Below are positions 45,557-60,266 of a DNA stretch of 64,000 bases, one piece after another. The number at the start of each line of letters is the position of its first letter. The first letter of the stretch is position 1. This DNA comes from Gigaspora margarita (Eukaryota > Glomeromycota > Glomeromycetes > Diversisporales > Gigasporaceae). The stretch lies in assembly GCA_009809945.1 (NCBI GenBank), contig WTPW01002252.1, positions 14,344-78,343 on the forward strand. Direction: 5' to 3'. A program made the translations under genes and the position numbers. Below the pieces are notes generated by a model. That model was not told where the DNA came from and searched no databases. It worked only from the letters and a program-made list of their open reading frames with translations.

Positions 45557-48000
45557 TTAGTATTTGATTCATTAATAAATTTTACTATAATTTACTATTA
45601 TAAATTGATATTTAATACTGTATATAGTTAAAATTGATTTGATACTATTATTATTAAACAATTGTCATAACTTGCTTATCAATATTTTAGTTTTAATATT
45701 TTGATTATAGGTTGTATAACTAATTAAACATAATAACTTGATTATATTGCAATATTATTTTTAGTATACTAATTACATTTTGAATATAATTATAATTTTA
45801 TTAGTTGGTAGATTGATATAAAACTATGAACTACAAAAATCACTAAAAACTTAGTGCTATAAACTACTATATAAATAACCTGAAACTGTCACATTTTATC
45901 TTTTAAAACCTATTAATAAACTTTTAGGTCTTTTGTATAAGTATAGGTCTAATAACTAGAAAATTTATATATAGAAATTTATATAAAGATTAGTATATAT
46001 ATTGCATATCTAATATATAAATTTAGCCTTTTATATATATGTACTTATAGTTGGTAATAGAATTTTTAATTTTACAAATGCTACATAGCTTTTTTTTTAA
46101 CAATAATTATAAATGTTTATACAATTATACTAACTTTCAACTTTGCTAATTCAAATCATTTCAGATTAAAAATTTATTCTATATACTTTCTACATAAGAG
46201 TCGTGTTATTAATCACCTGATTATTTTTTATCAGAGGCCTACTCCTCTTCCCTCTTCTTTAATATATATATAGTCAGATTCTTATATATAATTTCAATTT
46301 TTTTTACCCCTCCCCTAAAAAATCACCTAATTTTTGTCACTCTTCTAACCTTATCTTAACTCTCTAAATTCTAAATATTCCAAATATACAAATTGCATTT
46401 TCTGCAACTAATCAAAAAGCCAATTTCATTGGCTATTTAGTACTAGCTATAATAATATATTTCAAATTATTGTTTAGAGCAAAGCAAAGAACTTATATTT
46501 CTATATGCTTTGATAATTGAAATTCTGGTTTTAATGCATTTTAATAGAAATATCAAAACTATAGTGTTAGCATTTTCTAACTGTAATACTTCTAAAAAAT
46601 ATAATCTGTAACATATGTATATGCCAGATTTTTTAGGGCTTATCGAATACTTTTATAATAAAATTATCATTATAAGCTCCAGACTTATATTGGTTTTCAG
46701 TTTCAAGTTTATAATACTATTGTACAATTTTTTTTTTCAAATCTCTTAAATATAACAAACATTTAAATTTAATATCTCTATACAAATCTTATTAATCACC
46801 AATGCTTAAATTCTACCTACTACTTTTCTTTTTCATTTATAATTACTATTCAAGGCTTTATTCTACTCTTACTAATTAATACTATATCTTAATATTCTTT
46901 TTGCAAAATAGCTTCCAATACTAAATATATATTTTTTTAAAACATCTATATAAAGCTATTTTCTAAATGTACATAGGCAATCAAATTTTAGTATTTAAAT
47001 TAGATTATATAAATTTGATAATCTAATTTTTAAAGCAACAATTTAATTGGCTTTTTCTAAATATAAATCTTTCTAAATATATATTTTAGACTTGTTTGTA
47101 CATATTGTATTTATAGAAGTAACTATAAATCTTAACTATTTTAATAGGTTTATATTACAAATAAAGTAGTTTAAACTTTAATTTTTGTATATAATTTTTT
47201 AATTTTATTTAAACCAATTTGTATAAAGTATATTTAGTACTATAAAGCAACTAGTTAAATTATTAATAAAAATAAAAGCAAACCCTTATTTTATACTAAA
47301 AAAATTATTATTGTTTAAATTTAAAAAAATTATAATAAACAATAAAAATTTATATACAAAACTTTTTTTAAAAAAAAACAATCAAAATAATACAAATCAA
47401 TAAATTAAAAAATAAAAAGTATAATTTTTATCAAAAAAGATAATAAGTCTATTATAATTACAAACTTATAGTAAATATAGTAGCTAAAGCTAAAATTATA
47501 GAGTCTATATTTAAATTAATAATACTGATCAAAATTCATTTATATTTTTTTATAAATAAAACTAACTCTAAACCCTAAAAAAAAGTCTAACAAAAAAGGC
47601 CCCAAAAAGGTTAAAATTTAAGATTAAAATATTTTAAAATTTTAGCTTTAGCTACTACAGAACATATTTTTTACTTATAAAAATACATAAACAATCTTAT
47701 TTTAAAAAAAGTATAAATTGGCATCTTCAACTTTGAAATACAAGAAAAAAAACATTATGTATTGATAAATAATTTATTATATAAAACAAAAGATCAAACA
47801 ATTTCAAAATAAAATTTATTAAAAAGCAATCAAGTTTTTAACTAATGAATTTAATATAATTATTAGCCCTTCTTTTGAAATTCAAGCATAGTAAACAGAA
47901 AAAAAAACAGTTAGAAAGATGCTTTGTTGGTCTTATTATAAGTTTTAACAAAGATTAATTTCAAAAATTAAAAAAATTTATGTAATAATTCAAAATAAAG
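45557..48000. other. Extremely AT-rich non-coding stretch
   Basis: 45650-45840 repeats part of the preceding TIR element in direct orientation (TTAGTTGGTAGATTGATATAAAACTA; only part quoted: TTGGTAGATTGA). The remainder has no open frame, no recognised repeat ends and long A and T runs. Confidence 0.45.
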
Positions 48001-51000
48001 CTTACATGTCAAAAACATGCAGTTGGTATGGAAATAATAAAATATTAGAGAATCAGAAACGTATAAATGCAAGAATTGTGTCATAAAAATAGAATGGTAT
48101 CCGAGGAATATTCCTTTGGACTTTGCTTGATGGAGGCATAATCTTGTCATAAGACATCTTTATGCAGAAAATAATAGCTTTACTTAGTAATACAGTACTT
48201 AGTATTGATTATTATTGATACAGTATGTTAAAATCCATCCAATCAATGTTACTTATCTGTTAGATGCTATAAATTATATATATCATAAAGCAGCTTTAAT
48301 TGATTACGTATCATACGTATAGAAAAAAATGAATGTTTGCCCTTTAAGTATCTTCTGAAATTTTTCTTATTAGTAATTATGGTAATATAAATCTGGTTCA
48401 TGAATTCCTTAAGCAAATATTAGAAATATATATTAACCGAAAAAATTCTTCAAGCTATTGTTCTAAAATCAAAAATCAAGTATTTATTCGAAAAAGAAAA
48501 TGTGCAATCGAAATTTGTGAATTCGTAAATATATACAAAATAATTACTCTATAAAATTATTTGCTTTCATTAAGGCATACCTAAATTTCAATCAAATAGC
48601 GTTAACTTTTTCCGAATATGTTTTTTTTATTATTACTAAAGAAGTTCTCAAGCGTTGTGTCGGGAAGGAATTAAATTTTAATTGGTGGAAAAATATACTA
48701 GTTTTTCAAAATCAAATACACGTTTATCATTAACATTAGCACCAATATTATGATTAATACAGTAATAATTAGAATACGTGTTATAATCGATCGGTAAGCA
48801 ACGTGGTGCGCGTGGGGGGAGGAGAAGTAGATTTTTACATGCGCATGTACATATGTATGTGCTGAAATGTTTATTTAATAAATTCCATTTGAAGAATTAA
48901 TAAAGATAATTAATTGATAAGGTATAAAGTTTGTACGTGTGTAATTAGATTAGTAAACAGGGATGATAACAGGTTGTACAAAGGATACTTTCTAAATACG
49001 CCTTTCCCTGGACCATATGAACGATCAGAAAACCCGTGTACTTAAGGAGAATGTGCATTTATGGACCCAAATCAAAACATACGTACCTACGGACGACATC
49101 GATTAATAATCTTTATTTGTAATCATTTAACACCAGAAAACTTGTAACTCGAACTTGTAACTCGAAAGAATTCGAAAGATTGTCAATACTATTCTCAGAG
49201 GATAACAGATAGGCAAGTATTTATGTAATTTTATTTAGATCATACAGTAACTCTTTACTAAGTTTAAAATATTTTCACCCTATTTTAACGAAATATGAAT
49301 TAATTAATATATACTGTATAGCCATTTCTCGGAAACTTTTAAATAATCAAATAAGATAATTAAAGTAAGTATATACGTACAGTACATCTCATGTATGTAT
49401 TATGAAATCATTGATTTAAAAAAAATTATCTCCGTGATTAGAACACCTTTTCACGTAAATTAAACCAAATTAAATCATTAAAAAAAATTCTCTTAAAAAG
49501 GGTAGCCAACTTTCTAATTAATTATGTAATATTTGTTTTAAAAGGGAGAACGAAGTCACATGATCACGATACTCAACAATGAAAAAGACGAATAAAAGAT
49601 TAATTAAAGATTAATTAAAGTCTAATAATTAATTGATTATTTAATTAATCATACTTTTTTTTCAAAACTTGAAATTAATAAAATTAAATAATATAATTTA
49701 TGCGCTTTTTTGAACACAGGTTAAAAATTTGTTAAAAAAGATATCATGGGACCAATTATTAAAAATAAGTTAGCCCGGAGATAACGAAAGGTTGGGCTGA
49801 AAGATAATTTTCTCTACGTATATAACCAGTTATAATATATACAACCTACTAAATTTGAAGAAAGGTATAAAATAAAATGTACCACATAGTTGCATATGAA
49901 TATTATCAATTTTTTTTTTTTTTTTTTTTTTGTTACGAAACATTCGAAAAAAATTACAATAGAAATTCAATAATAAACTTTATGCAAAAGAAGGTCGTAA
50001 TTTTATTGAAATAGAAGGAATTATAATAATAAATGCAAAATGTAAATTATAATAAAACCCTGCATATTACTTGTAAAGTTTTACACGTGATTCTTTAGTA
50101 ATACGACTTTTTTTTTTTTGCTTTGAACTTAATGTAACAAATTCCAAGTTGCTTGCTTCTTTATTTGGGCTTAGAAAAAAATATATATTTTTTTTAAAAT
50201 ATATCTATATATTTGAAATTAAAATTGATAATATAATTGAATAAAATTGAATAAGATCATTTTTATTTTCAATATAAATTACCGTTAAGGATACCTATTG
50301 TTATAATATATTTACCTTGTAAAGTTCTTTTCATAGTCAATTTAATGTTATGATTTTATCCTAATATATATTTATAACGATAAGCCAGTTAATATGTCAA
50401 CATTGTAATATTGAGAGATACTGTAAGTAACACAGCCATATTATTCCCACTAAGCCTATAAATATTTTTTTTATTAAAATAAGTATGAAGTAAAAAAAAA
50501 AATAAAAAAGCAAGAAATAAAGGCTTATGCAACACAAAAAGCTTTCTTTGTTTAACGGTTAGCATTGAAAATTTGCTTGTATAGGATTTATTTATGGGTA
50601 ACTTACTACGTATTTGCTGTTACATGTACATGTGTTTTGATATTACAGTATTAGGGAATTTCTTGGTATAAAGGAATTTCATTGATTGGTTTATTAAAGT
50701 TTACTTGGAGCATATTTGCATTTTCCAAGTTTACCAAGAAAATATATACAACATTTTTTGAACCGTGTTTTCAAAAATATTAGGTTTAAAAAAATTTACT
50801 TAATTATAACTAATAACATGAAATATAATACCATAATTAACAAAGTCCTTATCTGCTACTATAACAGATAATGTAGATCACGCATACAAATATATCCACG
50901 CATACATACATTTACACTAATGAAAACATGTAAGTCGTGAGAAAGGTCGAAAAAACAAGCATGCATATTCTAAATAAACTGTATAAAATTGTGATGACGC

Positions 51001-52936
51001 GAAACTTTGAATGCTAAATGTAGATAAGTCTATAGTCAAAAAAGAAATATTGACTTTGTCTTAAATTAGAATATATAAATTCATTCTTACAGGTTTGGAA
51101 TGAATGAATGAGACGAGTTTTTATGGTATCATCGGATCCAGGCATTGTTATTACAGTATTAACGGGATTCTATTTTATTTTTATTTTATATTATATTATT
51201 TTATGAATTATACATGAATAAAATAATGAAACATTATATAACGCTTCAGAAATTCAATGTTAGAAAATGTTTAGAGAAACACCAATAAAAAAACAAAGAT
51301 TTTCTTTACAAAAAAAAAAACATACCCAAATAGAATCTTTTACAATAATTATTGAAAGATATGATCATCTAATATTGCATGAATATCGATATCGTATACC
51401 TAAAATCAATTTTTAAAATCAATTCTAAATATCTAAATAGTTGGGCAAATCAATGTAAAATATCACGACATGCGTAAATCTATGATCAGATGATCTTTTC
51501 TCGGAGACGGGTCAGAAGATAATTCTGTAACAAACAAAGTACAATCAATATTTCTTTATTTTATTATTATAAATTAAAAAAAAAAAATTTTTTTTTACCT
51601 TATACTCATTATATCTAAATATTATCCTAGAATTAAGATTTACTTGAAACAAAAAAAAAATTCGATCTTTCTTAAGTCATATTAGACTTTATAAATTCTC
51701 TGAACTTTCGCACACACGATCATCTCGAATGCACCAATTATAAACGACCTCCTACATTTTACTTTCCTGTAACGGATAAATTACATTCGTTTTCTATTTT
51801 TAAATTAATTTAAAGTGATTATTTGTTGAAAATTATTAATTATTAATAATATATTATATATAAAATATTATAAACATATTAGATATAGGATACATTACTG
51901 TGAGGATCATAATTTCCGAAATACCTTTAGAATCATAAGGTAACCTTATAAATAGGGAATTTATTACAATATCGGGGTTATCTACAATTATTAGGTTGTA
52001 AATGAACTTAGATTAGTTTCACTGCCGGATTATTTTAGTTTCGTTTCATTTTTTTTTTTTTTTTTTTTATTATCGTTATTCTTAATTATTATTATTATTA
52101 TTATTATTGTTATTTACATATATTTTACATACAAAATATATTTATGCAAAGAAACCGGTAATTTGGTATCAACCATCTTGTTTATCACACGTACTAAGTT
52201 TTGTTTTTTTTTGATAAAAAGGTGCGTCGAATCTAGTTTGTACTAGTAAGTGGGCTTTTCTCCGTCGCCTTCTTTCCAATTTATCATATTCCCTATACAA
52301 AATACAAAAATATATATAAATAATTAGAATCTCAGTTGAACTGAGTAGTGTTATCTTACATTTCTCGAGAAGAATTTTAAGATTAACCCTCTCCTTTGTA
52401 TATCTTCTGTATGTCCTCTGTATATCCCCTATATACGAATTATTAAAATTTTGTTCTCTTAATAATAATCCATTGAACTAATTAATATCAGCTAACCTCT
52501 GTAAAAAAAAGGTCAAAAAGAAAAGTAGAAAAATAAATATAAATATAAAAGATAATAATCATTTATCATTATCATTTATTCGCTGATAATAATAATTTAC
52601 CTAAGAACGACTTATTACGATAGTATATAATCAAATATGTGTGATTATTGAGGTATTACTCTTAATTCCATTCATCGACATAAAAACTGTACAATAATAA
52701 CCTTTATAAAAAAAAAAAGAAAATTCTTAATTGATACAAGTTCAACAAAAAAAAAAAAACATAATCATTACCTCAACGAAACCCCCGCAAAAAAAAATTA
52801 AAAGTTTGTTTATATAGCTCGAAAAAAACCCCCAAATTCATGATTCCCAACTTTTGTTAATTTGAAAATTTTTTTATAAAAAAAAAAAACAAAAAAAGAA
52901 AATATCAAAAAACAAAATATAAAAAAAAAAAAAAAG
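48000..52936. other. Intergenic region upstream of the kinase gene
   Basis: No gene, RNA or mobile element is recognised. Base composition is a little less extreme than to the left. Local features are a G-rich patch (GCGCGTGGGGGGAGGAGAAG near 48809), T-runs at 49911-49931 and 52050-52068, and an ATT microsatellite at 52087-52111. The last 150 bases before the kinase start are strongly A-rich, as is common for 5' leaders in AT-rich fungal genomes. Transcription start and promoter elements cannot be placed. Confidence 0.4.
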
Positions 52937-55551
52937 ATGGCAACATTCAATCAAAACGTGGATAATTCTTCAGTTTTCACATCTCATCCGTACGATCCTT
53001 TGTATCCCGATGCAACTTTTACTCAGAAGATACATAATCAAATTACAAGAAGTAATAGCCTTTATCAAACAAAAAAAAATAGTGTCATGAATTATTATTC
53101 AACATTAAAAAAAAATGATCCGAGACTTGACTCGGCTATAAGCATGCCATCCGCAAAACAATCCACAACATGTTATGAAACCTCTAAAAGTGCTACAATG
53201 TATATAAAAAATAATGAGAGTTTGGAACGATGGGTTGATGATTTATTGAATGAATTTGATCAGGTTATGTCTGTAAATTTAAACACTGACATTTACCAAG
53301 ATAATAGTCGAAGAGTTAAAGAGGTGTGTGTTATATACTTATCAAAATTTTAAATATACCGGTATCTAGAATATATATCTAGAATATATCTAGAATATTA
53401 AAACTAATCATGTGATTTTGAAGTTAATTAAACAGATTGATGATAGGCTTAGTAAAAATATACCGGATGATATTGAAGGCCTTCGAGAGGTTAGAATATT
53501 AGATATTTGTGAGTTATCTTTTGATATTTACTGACTTAATTTACTAATTTGATTTTATCACTTTCTTTTTTTGTAGTTTGTTCGTGGGAAGAAATTTGAC
53601 TATGAACTCAAATTTAAAAACGTAAATATTAAATGTTATAATTATAAACAAATATTATATTATATTATATATATTGTAATATATTGTATATATAGAATTG
53701 AAATCAAATATTATTTAATGTAGGAATCTTCAAATCATCCTGATACAATAGATGAGACATATTGTGAAAATGATAATGCCGATGAAACAATTTCTGTTAA
53801 TCGGTCAACTAATACTACAAAAGTGGTATGCTCATATTCATGAGTTCATTTTATTTATTGTTACTCAATTTTTTTATTATTATACACACAAAATTTATGC
53901 ATTTATTAATAATAGCAGCAGTCTGCACTGAATTTATTATCAAATTTATCGAAAAAACAGCCAGCGAGATTTCGTGTGGCAAAATTTATAAAGAAAGTTA
54001 TCACCAAAAAATCATTAATAGTAGAAAAAGATATACCATCAACTGACAGCTGTAATTATTGTCCGACTCCCCAAGAAACAAGAATATCTAATCATGATCA
54101 ACTTGATCCTGCCAAGAGCAGAATAGAAACTGCACGAAAACAAAATTTACATATTATTGGTACAATTGTGAAACGAAATAAATATGAAAGACTTTTAAAT
54201 GGTCGATATCTTATTGATAAAAAAGATACCGTTGGTGAAGGGCATCATGGAAAAGTTTTCAAAGGTAATTATTAATTTATATATTATTAAAAAAGGTTCA
54301 TGTATGTAAAAGTTTGTGGACTTATGTATTATTGTTTAAAATAGGTGTGGATCTTCAAAATAATTCGTGTGTCGCGGTAAAATGTTTGAAAAAACAATTT
54401 ACGTGTTCGATAGGGCGATTCCAAATTGCCGATAAAAAACAAAAAAAGAGAAATGCTGAAATAATACATGAAGGTAAAATTATGTTTCGAACGGATGGTC
54501 TAGTAAGTAATAAATTATTATTAAATTTATTATCTGTTATTATTAAATTTATTATATAAATATAATATATTATTATTAAATTTATTATCTGTTATTATTA
54601 AATTTATTATTAAATTTATTTTCTTTTATTATTATTTTTATAGCCAAATTTAGTACCACTTTTAGATTTAGTAGAAACACCACGAAAAGTATATTATATA
54701 ATGCCTCTTGCAAATAAAGACCTAAGCGACGTAATTTATCGTCGTCGAATGTCTGAACATTGTGTTCGTGAATTGTTGAAACCTATATTTGAGGCTGTTA
54801 AAGGTTTACATGATTCTGGATTTGTTCATCGGGATATTAAAGTAAGTTTATTATTATTATTTTTTTTTTTTAATTATATCCTATAATATATCCTATATCC
54901 TATATTAATTGATATTATTATAAATATATAAATATAGCCCGAAAATATAATGTTATATCAAGATGGATTTGCAAAACTTGGTGATTTTGGTTTATCTACA
55001 GAGTTTGGCTATCACTCTGGATTACAGGTTGTTGGAACACCTGCTTTTGCTGGTATGTTTATTTAATTTTATATTATATTGTCAAAAATATTTTTTAAAA
55101 AAAAAAAAATTTGAATATATATATATATATTTTTTTTTTGTTGAATTTATAGCTCCGGAAGTTCTAGGTCAATTTCATAGAACAGACAAATTGGCTTGGT
55201 TAAATTATAAACGTGCTGATATATGGTCATTGGGCGCAACATTATACGTTTGGTGAGTCGACTTACAATATTATTATTTAAAATCACCTGTTTAACAGTA
55301 TTTTAAAACAGCATTTTAACAGTATTTGTCAATTTTTATTTTGATTAAACAGCCTTGCAGGTCGATATCCTTTTGATGAAAATCAACCAATATCTGAACA
55401 ATCAGTTTCCAATATATCATTCCCGGAACGTAGGTTCAAACATTATTCATCCAATGCTGTCGATTTAATACAAAAATTAATGGTTTTTGATCCTTTGAGA
55501 CGAATTTCCATTGACGAGGCTTTACAGCATCCATTTTTTACAAGTGAATGA
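52937..55551 (+). CDS. CAMK-like Ser/Thr protein kinase, ten exons
   Basis: Predicted exons (GT/AG, short AT-rich introns): 52937-53323, 53436-53489, 53577-53621, 53724-53825, 53919-54264, 54345-54502, 54644-54841, 54938-55052, 55153-55252, 55353-55551; 567 residues. It phosphorylates Ser/Thr in the cytoplasm or nucleus; the substrate is unknown. Residues 1-290 are low-similarity and polar. The kinase core follows: glycine loop GEGHHGKV (302-309), VAVK lysine (324), HRDIKPEN (426-433), DFG (446-448), APE (469-471), [19 protein letters not shown] and a final [14 protein letters not shown]. All catalytic residues are present. Motif style (LGDFGLS, GTPAFAAPEVL) suits the CAMK/CHK2-like group. 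No FHA domain is seen. The start follows an A-run; no upstream in-frame Met was examined further. An alternative acceptor 3 nt downstream (53922) is possible for exon 5. Confidence 0.88.
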
Positions 55552-55658
55552 AATTAATCTTAATTTACGTTTTTCTTAATATATTAGTCTAATGTTCACA
55601 TATGATGAAAAAATAATGTTAAATTTTTTTATTCCATTGTACTGAAAAGTTACGAAGA

Positions 55659-55691
<33 letters not shown>

Positions 55692-57516
55692 CCACTAAAA
55701 AAAAGTCGACATTGTAAATTTTTTTTTATTTTTTGAGTGAAAGTAATTTGTTAATCGGGTTTAAGTTTATGGACTGGTTTTACTAAACACTCGCCGAAGA
55801 ACTAGATGTAGTATTATTTTGTTACTTGTACATATTAGGGTGATTTTATGTAGATAGCGAAGAAAAAGAGAGTGAGAAAAAAAAAAAAAAAAAAAAAATT
55901 TTTTTATATTCTCAAAAGTTTTAATTTTGTAAACAAGTTTTAACATATGCATTTGTGAAGCATGGCAGGATGTCGACGCGTAGTTGAAAGGTTGCGCGTT
56001 TTGAATGCAACGTGATTGTAATTGTTTTGTAATTGTTTTGTAAATGTGCCCGCCCTGTAGAAGCACCTTAATATCGCGTGAGAACTCGTGATTATCATTC
56101 TGTTTGTGTAATAAACATTTAGTGCATGCATTACAACATTAGAATGAAACATAATGAACACATTTATATATAAAGTGTATACTAAATATCGATAACCTAA
56201 AAATAAATTTGTTTAACAAAAGAAGAAAAAAAAAGGCAGAGACCGGATGTATGCATTTAACCTAAAATTACGGCGCTTTTTTGAAACTCGATTCATTTTA
56301 TTATTCATTTTTAGATTCTTCACATGTTAGAATAGCTTTACCAGAAAAATCAAAAAAGATTTCTTAATTTTTAATTTTAATTTTGAAACCCTACAGTATC
56401 ATTTTTTTTTTTCAACCGCGAACCATTATTAAAATATAGCATTGTTTGTATTTCAATAAAAATTTCATTTGGACACATAAAGTTTTATATGACCAAATTT
56501 GTCCAAATAAAATTTTTTATGTTTAAATTCACTCCATTGCAAACACTGAAATATAGTGAAACAAATAGTGTACACTAACAATGATCGAAGGGAAAGATAC
56601 AGTATGATAACGACGTTTCCTTTCGCTATTATAAGAATTTAAACCTTTTCCATTATAAAAAAAAAAAAACAATACCCTGCATTCGCTTGAAAATCAAAAT
56701 TCACTCGTTACCTTTTATATCATCAATTTAATTGGTTTTAATGCATGTTAGATTTAATTGTTTATATTGTTCATTATTTTGTTAATATATATATATATTT
56801 TTTCACGAATCAATATAGAGGAAGTTGACGCGTTAATCTTTAGCTTAGATAACTTGTTAAAAAATTTAAAAAATTTCACGCATACATCATTAATAATGAT
56901 GTTAATCGTTACGTTATTAGTAACCGGTCCATCATTAAAGGTACTGAGTTGATCCAGTGATCATTATTTACAGCCTAATGTATATATTTAAACCTTTCAA
57001 AAATACTAGAAAGGGTATATTGAATACCGCGTAAAAGTTATAATTATTTTTTTTTAAGAAATGTAAAGTTTTAATTGTTAATATAGGGAAGTTTAAATAC
57101 GTATGTACATATATACTTATGCGTTCATTTGCATTTTTTTATCATACCACGATTAGTCGATCGTTTTTAATAGCCAATGAAGTTCGGAATTTTTACCAGC
57201 TTTTCTAAATTTCTGAATTTCGAATCTTATGAAGGGAGTCCATTTGGTAAATAAGATATAGATAACTGGACGCCATAATAACAAATAAGTGCATATTTAC
57301 AAATATGGTATACGCGGGCTAGGCCGCTAATGCGACAAGACGATGACAATGCCAATAAAAGTAAAGAATATATGCAGGCAAGTATGGGTTCACTTTATTA
57401 TTGTTATTACATTATCTAGAAGACAATGGAATGATTATAATGTGACTTTCTGAGCAACTGATTTTCAATTCACCGTTACGTAGTATTTATATTTTAAAAT
57501 ATTGTATTTTTATTCC

Positions 57517-57553
<37 letters not shown>

Positions 57554-57589
57554 CGTATTCTTTATCTTTTATAAAGTAAATTTTAAAAA
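55552..57589. other. Intergenic region between kinase and TLDc gene
   Basis: It holds the kinase 3' region, a T-run of over 30 bases at 55662-55691, an A-run at 55878-55898, and a T-run of about 33 bases at 57521-57553 just before the next gene. No RNA gene or repeat family is recognised. Confidence 0.45.
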
Positions 57590-59487
57590 ATGAACTTTTT
57601 TTCCAAAAAAATTAATCATCGTTCTTCAAAAGTCGTTCCAAAATACCACTTTAACAAAAAGTTTTTCGAACAGCTATCACGTGATATAAGCGACCTTCTC
57701 GATAATGAATTTGATTATAACGTTGTTATCGAAATCGGTGAAAAACCTAATAGTCACATTTTTAAAGCTCATTCTGTAATTTTATATCAAAGATGCCCTT
57801 ATTTTCGAAAAAGTTTAAAGGATTTAACAAAATCTAAAAACAATATTAAAGAAATTAAAATAAATCAGATATCGGCGAGGGCATTTCAAATTATCTTAAA
57901 GTTGGTTTCATTTTTTTTTTATCATTTATATAATTATCATTTTTCATTTAATTATGAATAATTTTTTTTATTATTATTTTTCTTTTATTATTTTATATAT
58001 ATTTATGATATATATTTATATATTTATATATTTATATATTTATATATTTATATATATATATATTTTTTATATATATGTATATATATATATTTTTTTTTAG
58101 GTATATATATGGAGGTACCGTTTCATTGGAAAACCTTGAAACTTCTACAATATTTGATCTCATGGTTTCTGCCAACGAATTAAGTCTTGATGAGTTAGTT
58201 CAATATCTTGAATCTCAACTTATAGAAAATGATCCACATTGGTTACGTCAGAATTTTGTTCGAACATACGATACAAGTATTAGAAAAGGAAATCTTAGAA
58301 AACTCAATCAATTTTGTGTTGATATTATAGTAAACAATCCTGATTTAATCTTTGTTGCTGATGATTTTACATCTCTTCAAGAAACTATTTTAACTTCAAT
58401 TCTTAAAAGAAAAGATTTACAAACTAAAGAATCAAATATTTGGGAATTGATTATTAGATGGGGAATTGCACATAGTAAAATATTTTTATCTCCAAATCCT
58501 GCAAATTGGTCTGATGATGAATTTACTGCTTTAAGAACTACTTTACAAAATTGTTTACCATTAATTCAATATTCAAAAATTACTGGTGATGATATAATTT
58601 ATAAAGTACAACCATATCAAGCAATTATTGATCCAAAAATTTGGTCAGAAATGATACAACAACATAATGATCAACTACCTATAAAATCAAATTTAGAAAT
58701 TTCTCGTACAAATTTGATTCCAACTTTTTCACCTGTCGAAAATCCTATTTCTACTTCTATTACCACCACCACCACCTCCTCCTCCACCACCACCTCCATC
58801 ACTACCACTTTTGAAAAGGACGATGCTTCTTCTATATTTTCCGATATTTTATCTCCCGTCATTTCTTCTGCTTCATCTTACAAAATGAACATAAATATAC
58901 CTTCATTTCCTATTTGTCCTTCATTTTCTTCTATAATTAATAGAGAACATGCTGCACAAATAGCTTCTTGGATAGATAACAGTATAACACCTTATGATAT
59001 AAGAAACAATCCTTATAAGTTTAAATTAATATTTAGAGGTAGTCGAGATGGATTTGATGATGAATCATTTTATGATCATTGTGAAAATCAACCTCGTACC
59101 GTAATAATTTTAAGAGTTAAAGGTACTAATGAAATTCTTGGTGGATATAATTCTTTAACATGGAATAAAGAACCTGAAAAATGGTCAAGATCTGATGATA
59201 GTTTTATTTTTTCTTTAAGACGAGATAATCAAGATATTAATGATTCAATTATTAGTCGTATACAAAATGCTGATCATGCTTTATTTTATGATCCTAATTT
59301 AACTTTTGGTTTTAATTTTGGAGGTGGAGATTTAGGAATGATGAGAAATTTTAATAATGATAATTTATGTTGGTGTCAAAAATTGAATTATGAAAAACCT
59401 ATTAGAAATCAATCTGGTGGTTTTAAAATTGATGATTATGAAGTTTTTAAAATATGTGGAAAAAAATTACAAAAGAATATTTATTAA
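57590..59487 (+). CDS. BTB-BACK-TLDc domain protein
   Basis: Two exons, 57590-57900 and 58101-59487, give 565 residues. The junction restores ...FQIILKYIYGGTVSLEN, the usual BTB ending. The BTB/POZ domain (about 25-150, with FKAHSVILYQRCPYFRKSL) mediates dimerisation and often binds Cullin-3. BACK helices follow (about 155-280). A Thr/Ser-rich linker sits at about 320-345. The TLDc domain (about 380-557) shows FKLIFRGSRDGFDDESFYDHC, ILGGYNSLTW and FGFNFGGGDLGM (quoted in part), the fold linked to oxidative-stress resistance and V-ATPase regulation in other eukaryotes. Families like this are very large in Rhizophagus. The intron holds a TATATTTA microsatellite. The actual role here is unknown. 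Confidence 0.9.
57990..58090. repeat. TATATTTA microsatellite in intron of the TLDc gene
   Basis: Tandem TTTATATA/TTATATAT words span the second half of the intron, directly before the polypyrimidine tract and acceptor at 58100. Length variation here could affect splicing; that is inference. Confidence 0.6.
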
Positions 59488-60266
59488 ATTAAATCTTTAC
59501 GTGTTATCACATTTTAAATTAATAATTTTTTTTTTTTTTTTTTTATTTGTTTTGTCAAAAAAAAGATTAATTTGACGATTCTGTTGATAATGCGTATTAT
59601 AGAAATTTAAATAAATAACTATGTCAAAAAAAAAAATAAATAAATAAAAAATAAAAAAAAAATTAATTATTAAACAAATAAAAAAAAAAAAAAGAATAAA
59701 TCCCATGTTGACTATCTTTAAGAATTTTATCAGACCAAGAAGAATAAAATTCGCGTAAGCTTGATTCTAATCTTCAGTTTTATGTACTGTACTGTATCTT
59801 TTTTTTTTTTATACATGCATTCACACTTTGATTTATCTTTTAATAACTTTTGCTGACTTTAATAAAAAGTGACCTTAACAGTTAACCAATGTTTATTTGT
59901 CAATATCAATTGAACCTCAGGATTACAAATTGCCATATTAAATTTATTGAAGTTAAAAGAATGATTTTATAATAAAGATTTAGGTAAATGCTTTTTCTTT
60001 CTGTTTAAATTAAAGTAATGAATTTTGTAAAATATTGAATTTTCTTTTTATTAATGACCAATGCTGTTACGTTCATTTGTTCCAATTTTACTGTAACAAA
60101 AATTCAAATTACTGCAGGTAATACTGGTAGTAGTGTAATTTTGTAAACGGTATATTAACTCTTTAAAAATAAAAGCTACTGATAATGATCATATTTGATA
60201 TCCGGATGGATTGTAATACATCATTGATAAACAATACTAGTCATTGCTAAGTGAAGATATCAATTC
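59488..60266. other. Convergent intergenic region between TLDc and Fanzor genes
   Basis: The two genes converge here. It contains T-runs and A-runs (59526-59544, 59628-59693) that may include polyadenylation signals (AATAAA-like words at 59608 and 59865). The part adjoining the Fanzor stop (about 60100-60266) is where a guide RNA would be expected by analogy with characterised Fanzors, but no structure is established from the sequence. Confidence 0.4.

Noticed and set aside
48000-52900. Hidden host gene in the long intergenic region
   Set aside because: No run of codons with protein-like composition, splice-linked exons or known motifs was found; a short or non-coding RNA gene cannot be excluded.
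55767-56161. Two overlapping minus-strand frames after the kinase gene
   Set aside because: Composition is that of AT-rich non-coding DNA, with homopolymer-encoded Phe/Lys runs and no domain.
58671-58862. Minus-strand frame with Val/Glu runs inside the TLDc gene
   Set aside because: It is the antisense of the Thr/Ser-rich linker of the TLDc protein.
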